Source of the DNA: Bacteroidia bacterium
Lineage (GTDB): Bacteria; Bacteroidota; Bacteroidia; Flavobacteriales; Flavobacteriaceae
DNA: 34,720 nucleotides
Direction: 5' to 3'
NCBI GenBank assembly: GCA_030431085.1
Contig: JAUIJW010000002.1
Coordinates: 1-34,720, forward strand
This document shows, piece by piece, positions 8,534 to 16,833 of the stretch. The position numbers and the translations under genes were made by a program. The number at the start of each line of letters is the position of its first letter. The first letter of the stretch is position 1. The notes under the pieces were generated by a model. It saw only the letters and a program-made list of their open reading frames with translations, searched no databases and was not told where the DNA came from.

Positions 8534-9565
8534 GTGAAATCAGCTAGTTTACATAAATGCTTTAGGATAAACGGACAAGGATTTGAATCGGCAGATGAGC
8601 TGATAGATTACTGTAAATATCGCGATATTGAGGGCTATGAGTTTTTAGAAGACTGGTTTGGTAAGTCAAAAAACGTTAATGTTTATACTTCTGGCTCAAC
8701 CGGAAAACCTAAGTTCATGACGTTAGCTAAAAGTAATATGGTTAATTCGGCGTTAGCTACGGCAGAATATTTTAATATATATGCTAATACCAAGGCACTA
8801 TTATGTATGTCGTCTAATTATATTGCTGGAAAAATGATGTGGGTGAGAGCTTTAACTCTTGGGTGGCATTTAACTGTAGTTAAACCACAAAGCAATCCGT
8901 TAAAGCATTTAGAGGGTTCATTTGACTTTGCTGCAATGGTGCCATTGCAAGTGACTCAATCATTACCTAAACTGCACTTAATACGTCAGCTTATTATTGG
9001 GGGAGGTGTTTTATCGAATGTATTAGAAGATCAGCTAAAAAATATTAAAACCAATGTTTATGTTACTTATGGCATGACAGAAACAATTACCCATATTGCT
9101 ATAAGAGAAATTACTGGTAAAACTGAAAGGCTATATTCTGTTTTACCTGACATAAAGATAAGTTTAGATTCAAGAAATTGTTTGGTTATTGATGCACCTA
9201 AGCTCAATAATCAAAAAATAGTTACAAACGATTTGGTTAAAATTTATAATAATAACCAATTTGAATGGCTAGGGAGAATAGACCATGTGATTAATTCTGG
9301 AGGTGTTAAACTAAGTCCCGAAGTTATTGAGAAAAAATTATCAAAAAGTTTACCATTTAACTTCATTGTTGGCTCGAAAAAGGACGAGGTTTTGGGAGAA
9401 AAAGTTATACTAATCATAGAATCTAAGTCGCATAACCAAGACCTGAATTTTGAAAATCTAGATCGTTTCGAGAGACCTAAAGAGGTTTTGTATTTAGGGG
9501 CGTTTTGTTATACCAAAAATGGGAAAATTGATAGAACTTCAACGATAAGTTTGGCTATTCAATAG
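8534..9565 (+). CDS. menE: AMP-binding enzyme, o-succinylbenzoate-CoA ligase
   Basis: 'YTSGSTGKPKFMTL' P-loop, 'YGMTETITHIA', 'VKIYNNNQFEWLGRIDHVINSGGVKLSPEVIE', 'KNGKIDR'; men gene context; GTG start. Confidence 0.9.
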   Translation: MKSASLHKCFRINGQGFESADELIDYCKYRDIEGYEFLEDWFGKSKNVNVYTSGSTGKPKFMTLAKSNMVNSALATAEYFNIYANTKALLCMSSNYIAGKMMWVRALTLGWHLTVVKPQSNPLKHLEGSFDFAAMVPLQVTQSLPKLHLIRQLIIGGGVLSNVLEDQLKNIKTNVYVTYGMTETITHIAIREITGKTERLYSVLPDIKISLDSRNCLVIDAPKLNNQKIVTNDLVKIYNNNQFEWLGRIDHVINSGGVKLSPEVIEKKLSKSLPFNFIVGSKKDEVLGEKVILIIESKSHNQDLNFENLDRFERPKEVLYLGAFCYTKNGKIDRTSTISLAIQ

Positions 9566-11276
9566 TAATAATTTTTACTTCACTTACTGGTTTTCCTGAT
9601 GCCGTAAACCCTTCTAAACTCATAATAAAATCACCTTTAATATCCGAAGCGTAAAAAGTAATGTTTTTATCCGATAGGTTTAAATTAGGATCCCATAATA
9701 ACTGATAACGATAGTCTGGGATGCGCTCAAACTGATTTTTACTGTAATTTGGCTGGAAATAATTTTTAAGCGACTGTGGTTTAAAGAGTGTTATTTTTTT
9801 GATAAAATCGCCATCAGTATAGGTCTTATAATTTCCTGTTTTAGTTCTAAGGGCAACAATACCCTCATAAATTTTGTTGCCATAAATATAAGTGGCGTTA
9901 ACAACTTCTACCTTACTAACAGCATTGGCACTAAGAGCCAGAAATTCTTCATGATTTTGAATAACAATACCGTCTATCATTAGTAGAGGTAAGACTTCAG
10001 AATCTATACGATCTTCATAAATTCGTACATGAACTGTATTACCATTTTTTCTGTGTCTAACATAAACCGTAGGTAGAATTTCTACAATTGTTTCTGTCAT
10101 GGTTGGAAATCTGGTGTAATCGTCTAAATTATAAATTACTTCTTTTGATTTATAGAATGGGACTAGCAGTTCTGTACTATCAACCGTATTTAATTTAGCA
10201 TCGATATAAGCGTTTTCAACTTGATTAGCGACACTTCTTTTTAATAAAATCTCTTGATCCTTTTTAGTGATTCTAAACTTAGAAAAATTATAGTTTGGAT
10301 GTTTAAACGCTATATTAGTATCAACTATAATTTTTAAGCTATCTCTATTAGAGTCAATAATTTGCAGAATTGCATTTTCATGCTGATAATACTCATCAAT
10401 ATTAAAGAAAAAATTTCCATCTTTATTGGTGTTGGCAATTTTTACTAAATATTCTTTACCGGGAATTGACAGACTTACATTAGCATATGAGATAGGTTGG
10501 TCTTGAAAATTAATTACCTTGCCGGAAATAATTTCGCCTCTTAATTCTGGAAGAAATATATTTTGGTATCGAGTAGTGGTGATACGGTAACTTTCATCAA
10601 AATTAATGGTCTTTAGAACTTCAGGCACAGCTAAAGAATCTATTTTAGAAACGGATAATGAATAATTACCATGAATTAAATCTTTATCCGTAAGGTGAAA
10701 TTCAACTTTAATAGCTTCCCTAGGTTTGAACGAAGATTTTACGGTATGTAGAATTTTATTATTTGTTATACTATTTTTAAGAGCTAAAGGGTACTGTAGA
10801 TTGTAATCAATTTTGCTTGTCTTGTTGTATATACTATCATTTTTAGCGATAATATGATCTTGATTTTTTTGGAATGGATTGATGATACTGATATCGTTTT
10901 TAAAGGTATTTAGATTGCCTTCATTTTTCATCCATTGTGTATAGGCGATTAATTTATAATTACCAGAGGGTATGTTGGTTGGTATAAATATATTGCCATA
11001 ACCAACACCATATTCTAACTTTATTTTATGTTTAAATACTGTCTTTAAATCACTATTTACAATTTCTAAATAGGCAATTTTACTTAGACGACTTAGTTGA
11101 TTGTTAGATTTGTTTAGGCAATAAACCTTGTAATATATATTTTCTCCCGTAATAATAAGAGAGCTGTTAAAATGTACAAAAACTTTTTCTTGAGCTATAT
11201 CTGTTGCAACAGTATGTTGACTAGAAAGAGTACTTGAGATAAAAAATAAGAATAGTATTATTTTTTTCATTGCCAA
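9555..11276 (-). CDS. MG2-like/carboxypeptidase-regulatory protein with a TonB plug-like domain but no barrel
   Basis: N-terminal 'QEKVFVHFNSSLIITGENIYYKVYCLN' (MG2-like), 'GEIISGKVINFQDQPISYANVSL' (CarboxypepD_reg-like), 'PLLMIDGIVIQNHEEFLALSANAVSKVEVVNATYIYGNKIYEGIVALRTK' (plug-like); 573 aa, too short for a barrel. Confidence 0.7.
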   Translation of the reverse strand: MAMKKIILFLFFISSTLSSQHTVATDIAQEKVFVHFNSSLIITGENIYYKVYCLNKSNNQLSRLSKIAYLEIVNSDLKTVFKHKIKLEYGVGYGNIFIPTNIPSGNYKLIAYTQWMKNEGNLNTFKNDISIINPFQKNQDHIIAKNDSIYNKTSKIDYNLQYPLALKNSITNNKILHTVKSSFKPREAIKVEFHLTDKDLIHGNYSLSVSKIDSLAVPEVLKTINFDESYRITTTRYQNIFLPELRGEIISGKVINFQDQPISYANVSLSIPGKEYLVKIANTNKDGNFFFNIDEYYQHENAILQIIDSNRDSLKIIVDTNIAFKHPNYNFSKFRITKKDQEILLKRSVANQVENAYIDAKLNTVDSTELLVPFYKSKEVIYNLDDYTRFPTMTETIVEILPTVYVRHRKNGNTVHVRIYEDRIDSEVLPLLMIDGIVIQNHEEFLALSANAVSKVEVVNATYIYGNKIYEGIVALRTKTGNYKTYTDGDFIKKITLFKPQSLKNYFQPNYSKNQFERIPDYRYQLLWDPNLNLSDKNITFYASDIKGDFIMSLEGFTASGKPVSEVKIITIE

Positions 11277-12505
11277 AAATCTGGTTTTACGTTAGTGCCT
11301 AATACAGTACAGTCACCGCAAGCCGCAGGAACAACAAGGTATGGTCCAGCGTTTTCATCTTCTGGATCTGGAAATTTAGGGTTGAGATCTAAATATTTTA
11401 CTACACCTCTTAAAATATAATCTTGTAATGGAGGAGGGTAATTGTCACCTGGATAAACTCTAGCTGAAGGAGCCGACTGGTCACAGTCGACATAATACGG
11501 TGGTTTTGATAATTGTGGATAAAAATCAACATAGTCAAAGAAAATTCTTTGTTCATCTACAGAGCTCACTTCAAATATACCTATCACCTTTTCATCTACA
11601 TGACTTAAAGAAGAAATGTTACCTTGAATAAAACCTGGCTGATTTTGCGAAAAAGGGTCATCAGAGGAAGAAAATTTCTTTAAGGTTTTGTAATAGGTAT
11701 GAGCTTCTATTGATTGTACATACTGTTTAACCAGAATACTATAACGCTGTGCCATAATAGGATTTCTATTAGAAATGAACTGTACCTGAAATCTTTCGAT
11801 GCGATCTTCTTCTAAATCTGTAGTTTGGGCTAAAATAATATCATTAGAATATAGGGTGTTATAACAAATACGTTGTTCTGTAGTCTTTGGGCCAATGCTA
11901 AATGCATATGGAGGATAATTTTCTACATAGATATCATCTGGTACCCAATAAGGAGCTATAATTTTATAGGTTTCTTCAAATTCATAACGGTAATAATTAG
12001 AATTTCTGCTAGGATCATAACTGTCTAAAAAAATAGAAATACCTCCATTATTAAAATTATCAACACCTTTTTCTGCATATAAAGCATCAATTTTTGTAAT
12101 GGCAGTTAGTGGAGTAGGGGTAGACTCGTATTGTTCACCGCTAGCAGTTGTTATTTGCAGTTGATAAATTTTACCTGCTTCTGCTGCAAATTCTATTGCG
12201 GAATAATAGGTGCCTGGATTAGAATTATCTTCAATAAATGTGATAGATCCCCCTAAATCATCAATAATAACGACTTGGGCATTGGTTTCTGGATTAGGGC
12301 TTTCTTCTTCAAAGGTATATGAATTTGATAGCTTAATTTGATGGGTTTTATACTCATTGGTAATCCTGGCATCAACAACCAATACATCTTCAAATGTGAG
12401 TGTTTTAACGTCTATAGGGTCAATACAGGCATTGCTAGCCAACATCAACAAGAAGATGCCCAGTAGTTGAATCAAATTAAAATTTTTATTTTCTTCGAAT
12501 CTCAT
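11267..12505 (-). CDS. DUF4249 domain-containing probable lipoprotein
   Basis: 'LLMLASNACIDPIDVKTLTFEDVLVVDARITNEYKTHQIKLSNSYTFEEESPNPETNAQVVIID' pattern; directly downstream of a TonB receptor. Confidence 0.82.
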   Translation of the reverse strand: MRFEENKNFNLIQLLGIFLLMLASNACIDPIDVKTLTFEDVLVVDARITNEYKTHQIKLSNSYTFEEESPNPETNAQVVIIDDLGGSITFIEDNSNPGTYYSAIEFAAEAGKIYQLQITTASGEQYESTPTPLTAITKIDALYAEKGVDNFNNGGISIFLDSYDPSRNSNYYRYEFEETYKIIAPYWVPDDIYVENYPPYAFSIGPKTTEQRICYNTLYSNDIILAQTTDLEEDRIERFQVQFISNRNPIMAQRYSILVKQYVQSIEAHTYYKTLKKFSSSDDPFSQNQPGFIQGNISSLSHVDEKVIGIFEVSSVDEQRIFFDYVDFYPQLSKPPYYVDCDQSAPSARVYPGDNYPPPLQDYILRGVVKYLDLNPKFPDPEDENAGPYLVVPAACGDCTVLGTNVKPDFWQ

Positions 12506-12514
12506 TATATAAAA

Positions 12515-15265
12515 TTAAAATCTGAAATTATAGGTTATTGTTGGTACAGGTACAGAAAAAATAGAGCTCTGATAAGCTTTTATCTGTCCATCTTCTGTGA
12601 CAAAGAAAACAGAAAAAGGATTATTCCTACCCAACACATTATAGACAGATATATTCCAAAAGCTGTGCGCTAGTTTTTTGATTTTATGATTTCCTTCAAT
12701 ATTAATACCTAAATCTAGTCTATAATAGTCTGGAATTCTAAATTGATTTCTATCGCTATAAAATACATACTCTGAACCATTTTGTTCATAATTACCAATA
12801 GGGTAAGTTACAGGTCTACCAGTTTGATAAACAAAATTGGCAGAAAAGCTATAGCGTTTGGTTAATTTATAATTGGCTACCAAGCTAAAATCGTGTGGTT
12901 TATCGTAATTGGATGGAAAATATTGACCACCATTAACTCTTTCTTCACTATACTCACTGTCAAGTTTAACTAGGGATCTTGAGTAAGTATAACCAACCCA
13001 ACCGTTCAATCTGCCTTTTGTCTTTTTTATCAAAAACTCAACACCATATGCTTTGCCGTCACCTTGCAGTACCTCAGTTTCAATATTGTTATTAAGCAAA
13101 AGTTCTGCCCCTACTTTATAATCTAATGTGTTTTTTGATTGTTTAAAATAGCCTTCCAAACTCAATTCATATAAATTACCAGCAATATTTTTATAAATAC
13201 CTAACGAATACTGGTTGGCGGTTTGTGGTTTTATATTATTATCTGATAATTTCCATGTGTCTGTAGGTGAAGCTGTTGTGTTATTTGATAGAGTATGTAT
13301 AAATTGATAATTGTTATTATAACTTGCCTTGATTGAAAAATCTGGTGTAAATGAGTAACGTGCAGATAACCTTACTTCTGGCCCGCCATATTTTTGAGCA
13401 ATTTCATTATTGCCATAAGAAATAGTATCAATGGCTGTACCTTCATTTTTTGGTAAGTCATTAGCATACACTACTTGGTCTGTAGGACCGAGAAATGCAT
13501 AGAAAGAATATCTTAATCCAGCTGTAACAGAAAATTGTTTATTAATATGATAGCTATCAGAGATAAATAGGGCAGACTCTAAAGCTTTTTCTTTGTCAAT
13601 CGTAATAGGATCTACTATTGACAAAGAGCCTTTAGGTGTTTTTCTTCCAGGTGAATTATGATATAGCTTAGAAGATATACCATAATCGAAGTTATGTTTT
13701 TGACCTGTGAGGTACCTCATATGTAATTTAAGCTCAGTTTCAGAAATGTTGTAGGCAAAATCAAAATTGGTATTACCTGTATTTTCGTAACCTATATCAT
13801 AGTTGTAGCCGCTATGTGCGAGTATTAGGCTTCCTCTATTTTTTTCGTTGATTTTATGATTCCATTTAAGAGACATAAGTTGATTACTATACCCATAAAC
13901 AGAATCAGATGAAATACTGAATTTATCTTTACTGTAGTAGGCTGTGGCTTCTAAACTATTGCTATCATCAAATCGGTGATCGTATTTAAGAATAGCATCA
14001 TAGAAAGAAGCTTCACTGTTTTTTAATTGCTCTTCATTTATGGCTTTTAAAATCCAATCAGAATAGGTGGCTCTTCCCCCAACAATTAAAGATGCTTTTT
14101 CTTTAAATATAGGAATTTCAAGTGTTAGGTTACTGGTTACTGGACCAATAGCTCCCTCACCTTTAAACTTATTTTTATCAGCCGGTTTAGTTTGGATATC
14201 GAATACCGAAGATAATCTGCCTCCAAATTGCGCAGGGATGTTACCTTTATAAATTTCTACGTCTCCAGTAGTAAATGGATTTAGAGCAGAAAAAATACCA
14301 AAAAAATGTGTAGGATTGTAAATTACCGCATTGTCTAGTAGCATAAGGTTTTGATCTGTTTTACCTCCTCTAACGTTGTAGCCAGAGGCTCCTTCACCTG
14401 CTGTTGATATACCTGGCATGGTAGTAGCAACCTTTAACACATCTCTCTCTCCTAAAACTAAAGGTATGGTTTTAATATCTTTTACCTGTATTTTAGTAAT
14501 TCCGCTAATGGTTTCTTTAATATTGGCATCTTTATCAGCATCTATAAGAACTTCATCTAACATTTCTGGATTTTCATCCATGTAAAAATTATAGGTACCA
14601 TTGTTATAAATAATAACATTTTTTTTGGCGTCTAACATGCCCAGAGATTTCAAATATAATATGTTGACACCTACGGGAAGATCAATGTCATATTTTCCGT
14701 CTAAATCTGTAACAACATTTATTTTTTTCTCGGGTAAAGAAATAACCAAATTAGGAATAGGCTCTTTGGTAATAGAGTTAAACACCCTTCCTGTTAAATT
14801 AAATTTTTCTTGAGTAGACTGCTTGTTTTCTTTACCAATTCTAATGGTTTCTACAGCATTAGATTTAGGTGTTTGTGCTATAAACACAGGATTAGCACTT
14901 TGTAAATCTTCATCTGCCTCTTTCTCTTTAAAAAAATTTGAAGGAAGAGTATCGTAGATAATACTATTTTGTGTTAAAATTATTCGATTATTATCTGCAA
15001 AATGATAGTTGATCACAGTTTGGTCAAAAACATTATTTAAAATTAAAGGTACAGAGGTATTTTGAAAATTTCCAGAGATTCTGTAATTCTCATTAAACCA
15101 CTCATCAAGATAATAAAACTTGTATGATGTTTTATTTTCTATTTTTTTTAAAACATCGGTGATGCTTGCGTTATCGTAAGTTATAGATATCTTTTCATAA
15201 GATATTTGACTGTAACCAAATGAAAAACAAACTAGAGAAATTGCAAGTATAAGGTTCTTAATCAT
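12515..15265 (-). CDS. TonB-dependent receptor with N-terminal STN domain and carboxypeptidase-like domain
   Basis: 'ISITYDNASITDVLKKIENKTSYKFYYLDEWF' (STN), 'NLTGRVFNSITKEPIPNLVISLPEKKINVVTDLDGKYDIDLP', plug 'ASGYNVRGGKTDQNLMLLDNAVIYNPTHFFGIFSALNPFTTGDVEIYKGNIPAQFGGRLSSVFDI', C-terminal barrel. Confidence 0.93.
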   Translation of the reverse strand: MIKNLILAISLVCFSFGYSQISYEKISITYDNASITDVLKKIENKTSYKFYYLDEWFNENYRISGNFQNTSVPLILNNVFDQTVINYHFADNNRIILTQNSIIYDTLPSNFFKEKEADEDLQSANPVFIAQTPKSNAVETIRIGKENKQSTQEKFNLTGRVFNSITKEPIPNLVISLPEKKINVVTDLDGKYDIDLPVGVNILYLKSLGMLDAKKNVIIYNNGTYNFYMDENPEMLDEVLIDADKDANIKETISGITKIQVKDIKTIPLVLGERDVLKVATTMPGISTAGEGASGYNVRGGKTDQNLMLLDNAVIYNPTHFFGIFSALNPFTTGDVEIYKGNIPAQFGGRLSSVFDIQTKPADKNKFKGEGAIGPVTSNLTLEIPIFKEKASLIVGGRATYSDWILKAINEEQLKNSEASFYDAILKYDHRFDDSNSLEATAYYSKDKFSISSDSVYGYSNQLMSLKWNHKINEKNRGSLILAHSGYNYDIGYENTGNTNFDFAYNISETELKLHMRYLTGQKHNFDYGISSKLYHNSPGRKTPKGSLSIVDPITIDKEKALESALFISDSYHINKQFSVTAGLRYSFYAFLGPTDQVVYANDLPKNEGTAIDTISYGNNEIAQKYGGPEVRLSARYSFTPDFSIKASYNNNYQFIHTLSNNTTASPTDTWKLSDNNIKPQTANQYSLGIYKNIAGNLYELSLEGYFKQSKNTLDYKVGAELLLNNNIETEVLQGDGKAYGVEFLIKKTKGRLNGWVGYTYSRSLVKLDSEYSEERVNGGQYFPSNYDKPHDFSLVANYKLTKRYSFSANFVYQTGRPVTYPIGNYEQNGSEYVFYSDRNQFRIPDYYRLDLGINIEGNHKIKKLAHSFWNISVYNVLGRNNPFSVFFVTEDGQIKAYQSSIFSVPVPTITYNFRF

Positions 15266-16018
15266 TTATTTAGTTGTAGTTTGACGGATGTAACGATTGA
15301 GGTTGAGCGCTAGCATTTTCATAAATTCTGTAGGATTGTCCTTTTTAATCTTTTTATTAGCTTGGAAGAAACTGTTGATTTGCTTTTTAAAGTTGGGTAG
15401 TATTTTTTGAATATCGGATTTACTGGAAACCACATAGTATTGTCCTTCGTACTTTAGGAGATAACTCACCTTTAAACTAAACTTGTGGTAAAGTGATTTT
15501 TGTTTTATGAATTCTTTTTTTTGCTTATAATATTTTATATAGAGCTCTATTGGCTCATTATAAACAGCTAATTCATAAAACCCCTGAACAGGTTCATTAC
15601 TACTTTGGCTATTCAATTGAACAAATGTTTTGTCAAGAAAACTAAATTCAGAAATAAAAAACTTATTAAGATAAACAATACTTTCTCCGTTAGAACCTTG
15701 AAGCTTAGCTACAATTTCATCTTGAAATAAATCATATTTAATAGGGATGTCGTAATAAGGCTGCTGATCAAAAGTAATTTTCGCTAAATGATAATCATCA
15801 TTTTTAAAAAATCTAAAATCATTTGGTAATGTTCTAAATTGAGTAACATACCTTACCCCATTGTACAAATCTGTATTTTGTAAACCAATTTGCTCATCAA
15901 ACCATTTGTAGTTGTTTTTATGAGCTTCATCGGATACTTGAGCAGTTAACCCCCCGATAAATATTAAATAAAAAAAGGTATATAAATAAAATCGTAGAGG
16001 AGTTAATTTTAGCAGCAT
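15266..16018 (-). CDS. Hypothetical secreted/envelope protein coupled to the TonB receptor gene
   Basis: ORF open from 16117, but ATG at 16018 (MLLKLTPLRFYLYTFFYLIFIGGLTAQ) gives a signal peptide and avoids the terminator at 16067-16102; its TAA directly abuts the receptor ATG. Confidence 0.7.
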   Translation of the reverse strand: MLLKLTPLRFYLYTFFYLIFIGGLTAQVSDEAHKNNYKWFDEQIGLQNTDLYNGVRYVTQFRTLPNDFRFFKNDDYHLAKITFDQQPYYDIPIKYDLFQDEIVAKLQGSNGESIVYLNKFFISEFSFLDKTFVQLNSQSSNEPVQGFYELAVYNEPIELYIKYYKQKKEFIKQKSLYHKFSLKVSYLLKYEGQYYVVSSKSDIQKILPNFKKQINSFFQANKKIKKDNPTEFMKMLALNLNRYIRQTTTK

Positions 16019-16066
16019 GAAAAGGTGTAACTTTTGAGGGGCTAAAATATAAAATACTCTGGTTAT

Positions 16067-16102
16067 AAAAAAAAAAGAGGCTTTAAAGCCTCTTTTTTTT
16101 TT
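16067..16102 (-). terminator. Symmetric intrinsic terminator after the beta-barrel gene
   Basis: A10-GAGGCTTTAAAGCCTC-T10, a perfect 36-bp palindrome starting at the stop codon of the minus-strand gene. Confidence 0.9.
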
Positions 16103-16769
16103 AAAAGAAATATCCAATGGATATTTGGAACACCCTATTTGCCATATCTAGATCTAAATAATTATCAGCTTTTCCATCTTCAAAAACATCCGAAAGGGAA
16201 ATATTATACCTAGTATCAATATAAAATGTATTGTTGTATTGATAACCTAAACCAAGGTTAATAGAAGTATCTAGGCTATGCGTATAATCTGATAAGTCAA
16301 ATTCATCTTCGTTCTCATACCCAAAAAAATTGTCTTTATAATTGTTCTTGGCATTAACTAAAACTCCAATTTGTGGACCAGCTTGAATGCTCACCCCTTT
16401 GGCTAAATAATACTTGGCTATTAATGGGATGTTAATATAGTCAAGTTTTATAGTGCCTTGGTAGTCCGAATTTTCTATAAATTTATTAGAATAGGTTGTT
16501 TTGGCCCCCTGTTGAGAATACAAAACTTCTGGTTGTAAGCTAAATTTAGAACTAAAAGAAAATTCTGCCATCACCCCTGCAAAAAATCCAGATTTACTAG
16601 AAACATCTAATTCGCCGCCACTATATGATAAATTAGAAATGTTAAGACCGGCTTTAACACCAAGGTTATATTTAATAGGTTGTTTATCTGTTTTTGAAGC
16701 TTCTTCTGTTTGTCCAATTACATTTAGTTGAAGTAACAAAATCAACGTTAATATAAAATATTTTTTCAT
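16101..16769 (-). CDS. Porin-family outer-membrane beta-barrel protein
   Basis: Start likely ATG at 16769 (MKKYFILTLILLLQLNVIGQ); 'YNLGVKAGLNISNLSYSGGE...GFFAGVMAEFSFSSKFSLQPEVLYSQQGAK...LDYINIPLIAKYY...GPQIGVL' typical OMP_b-brl_2 pattern; ends ...ISIGYFF. Confidence 0.9.
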   Translation of the reverse strand: MKKYFILTLILLLQLNVIGQTEEASKTDKQPIKYNLGVKAGLNISNLSYSGGELDVSSKSGFFAGVMAEFSFSSKFSLQPEVLYSQQGAKTTYSNKFIENSDYQGTIKLDYINIPLIAKYYLAKGVSIQAGPQIGVLVNAKNNYKDNFFGYENEDEFDLSDYTHSLDTSINLGLGYQYNNTFYIDTRYNISLSDVFEDGKADNYLDLDMANRVFQISIGYFF

Positions 16770-16785
16770 TTTAAATATGTTTTGA

Positions 16786-16817
16786 AACAAGTAACTCGAT
16801 GCTTTGAGTTACTTGTT
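16786..16817 (-). terminator. 12-bp perfect inverted repeat between the M4 protease and the beta-barrel gene
   Basis: AACAAGTAACTC-gatgcttt-GAGTTACTTGTT; no strong T-run, 17 bp before the downstream ATG. Confidence 0.5.
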
Positions 16818-16833
16818 AAGAATTAATTCTTAT

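Noticed and set aside
12467-12673. 68-aa plus-strand ORF over the DUF4249/TonB receptor junction
   Set aside because: Antisense to two clear coding genes; composition looks like an AT-rich shadow frame.
14067-14813. Two plus-strand ORFs (61 and 62 aa) inside the TonB receptor
   Set aside because: Antisense shadows of conserved plug and carboxypeptidase-like regions.
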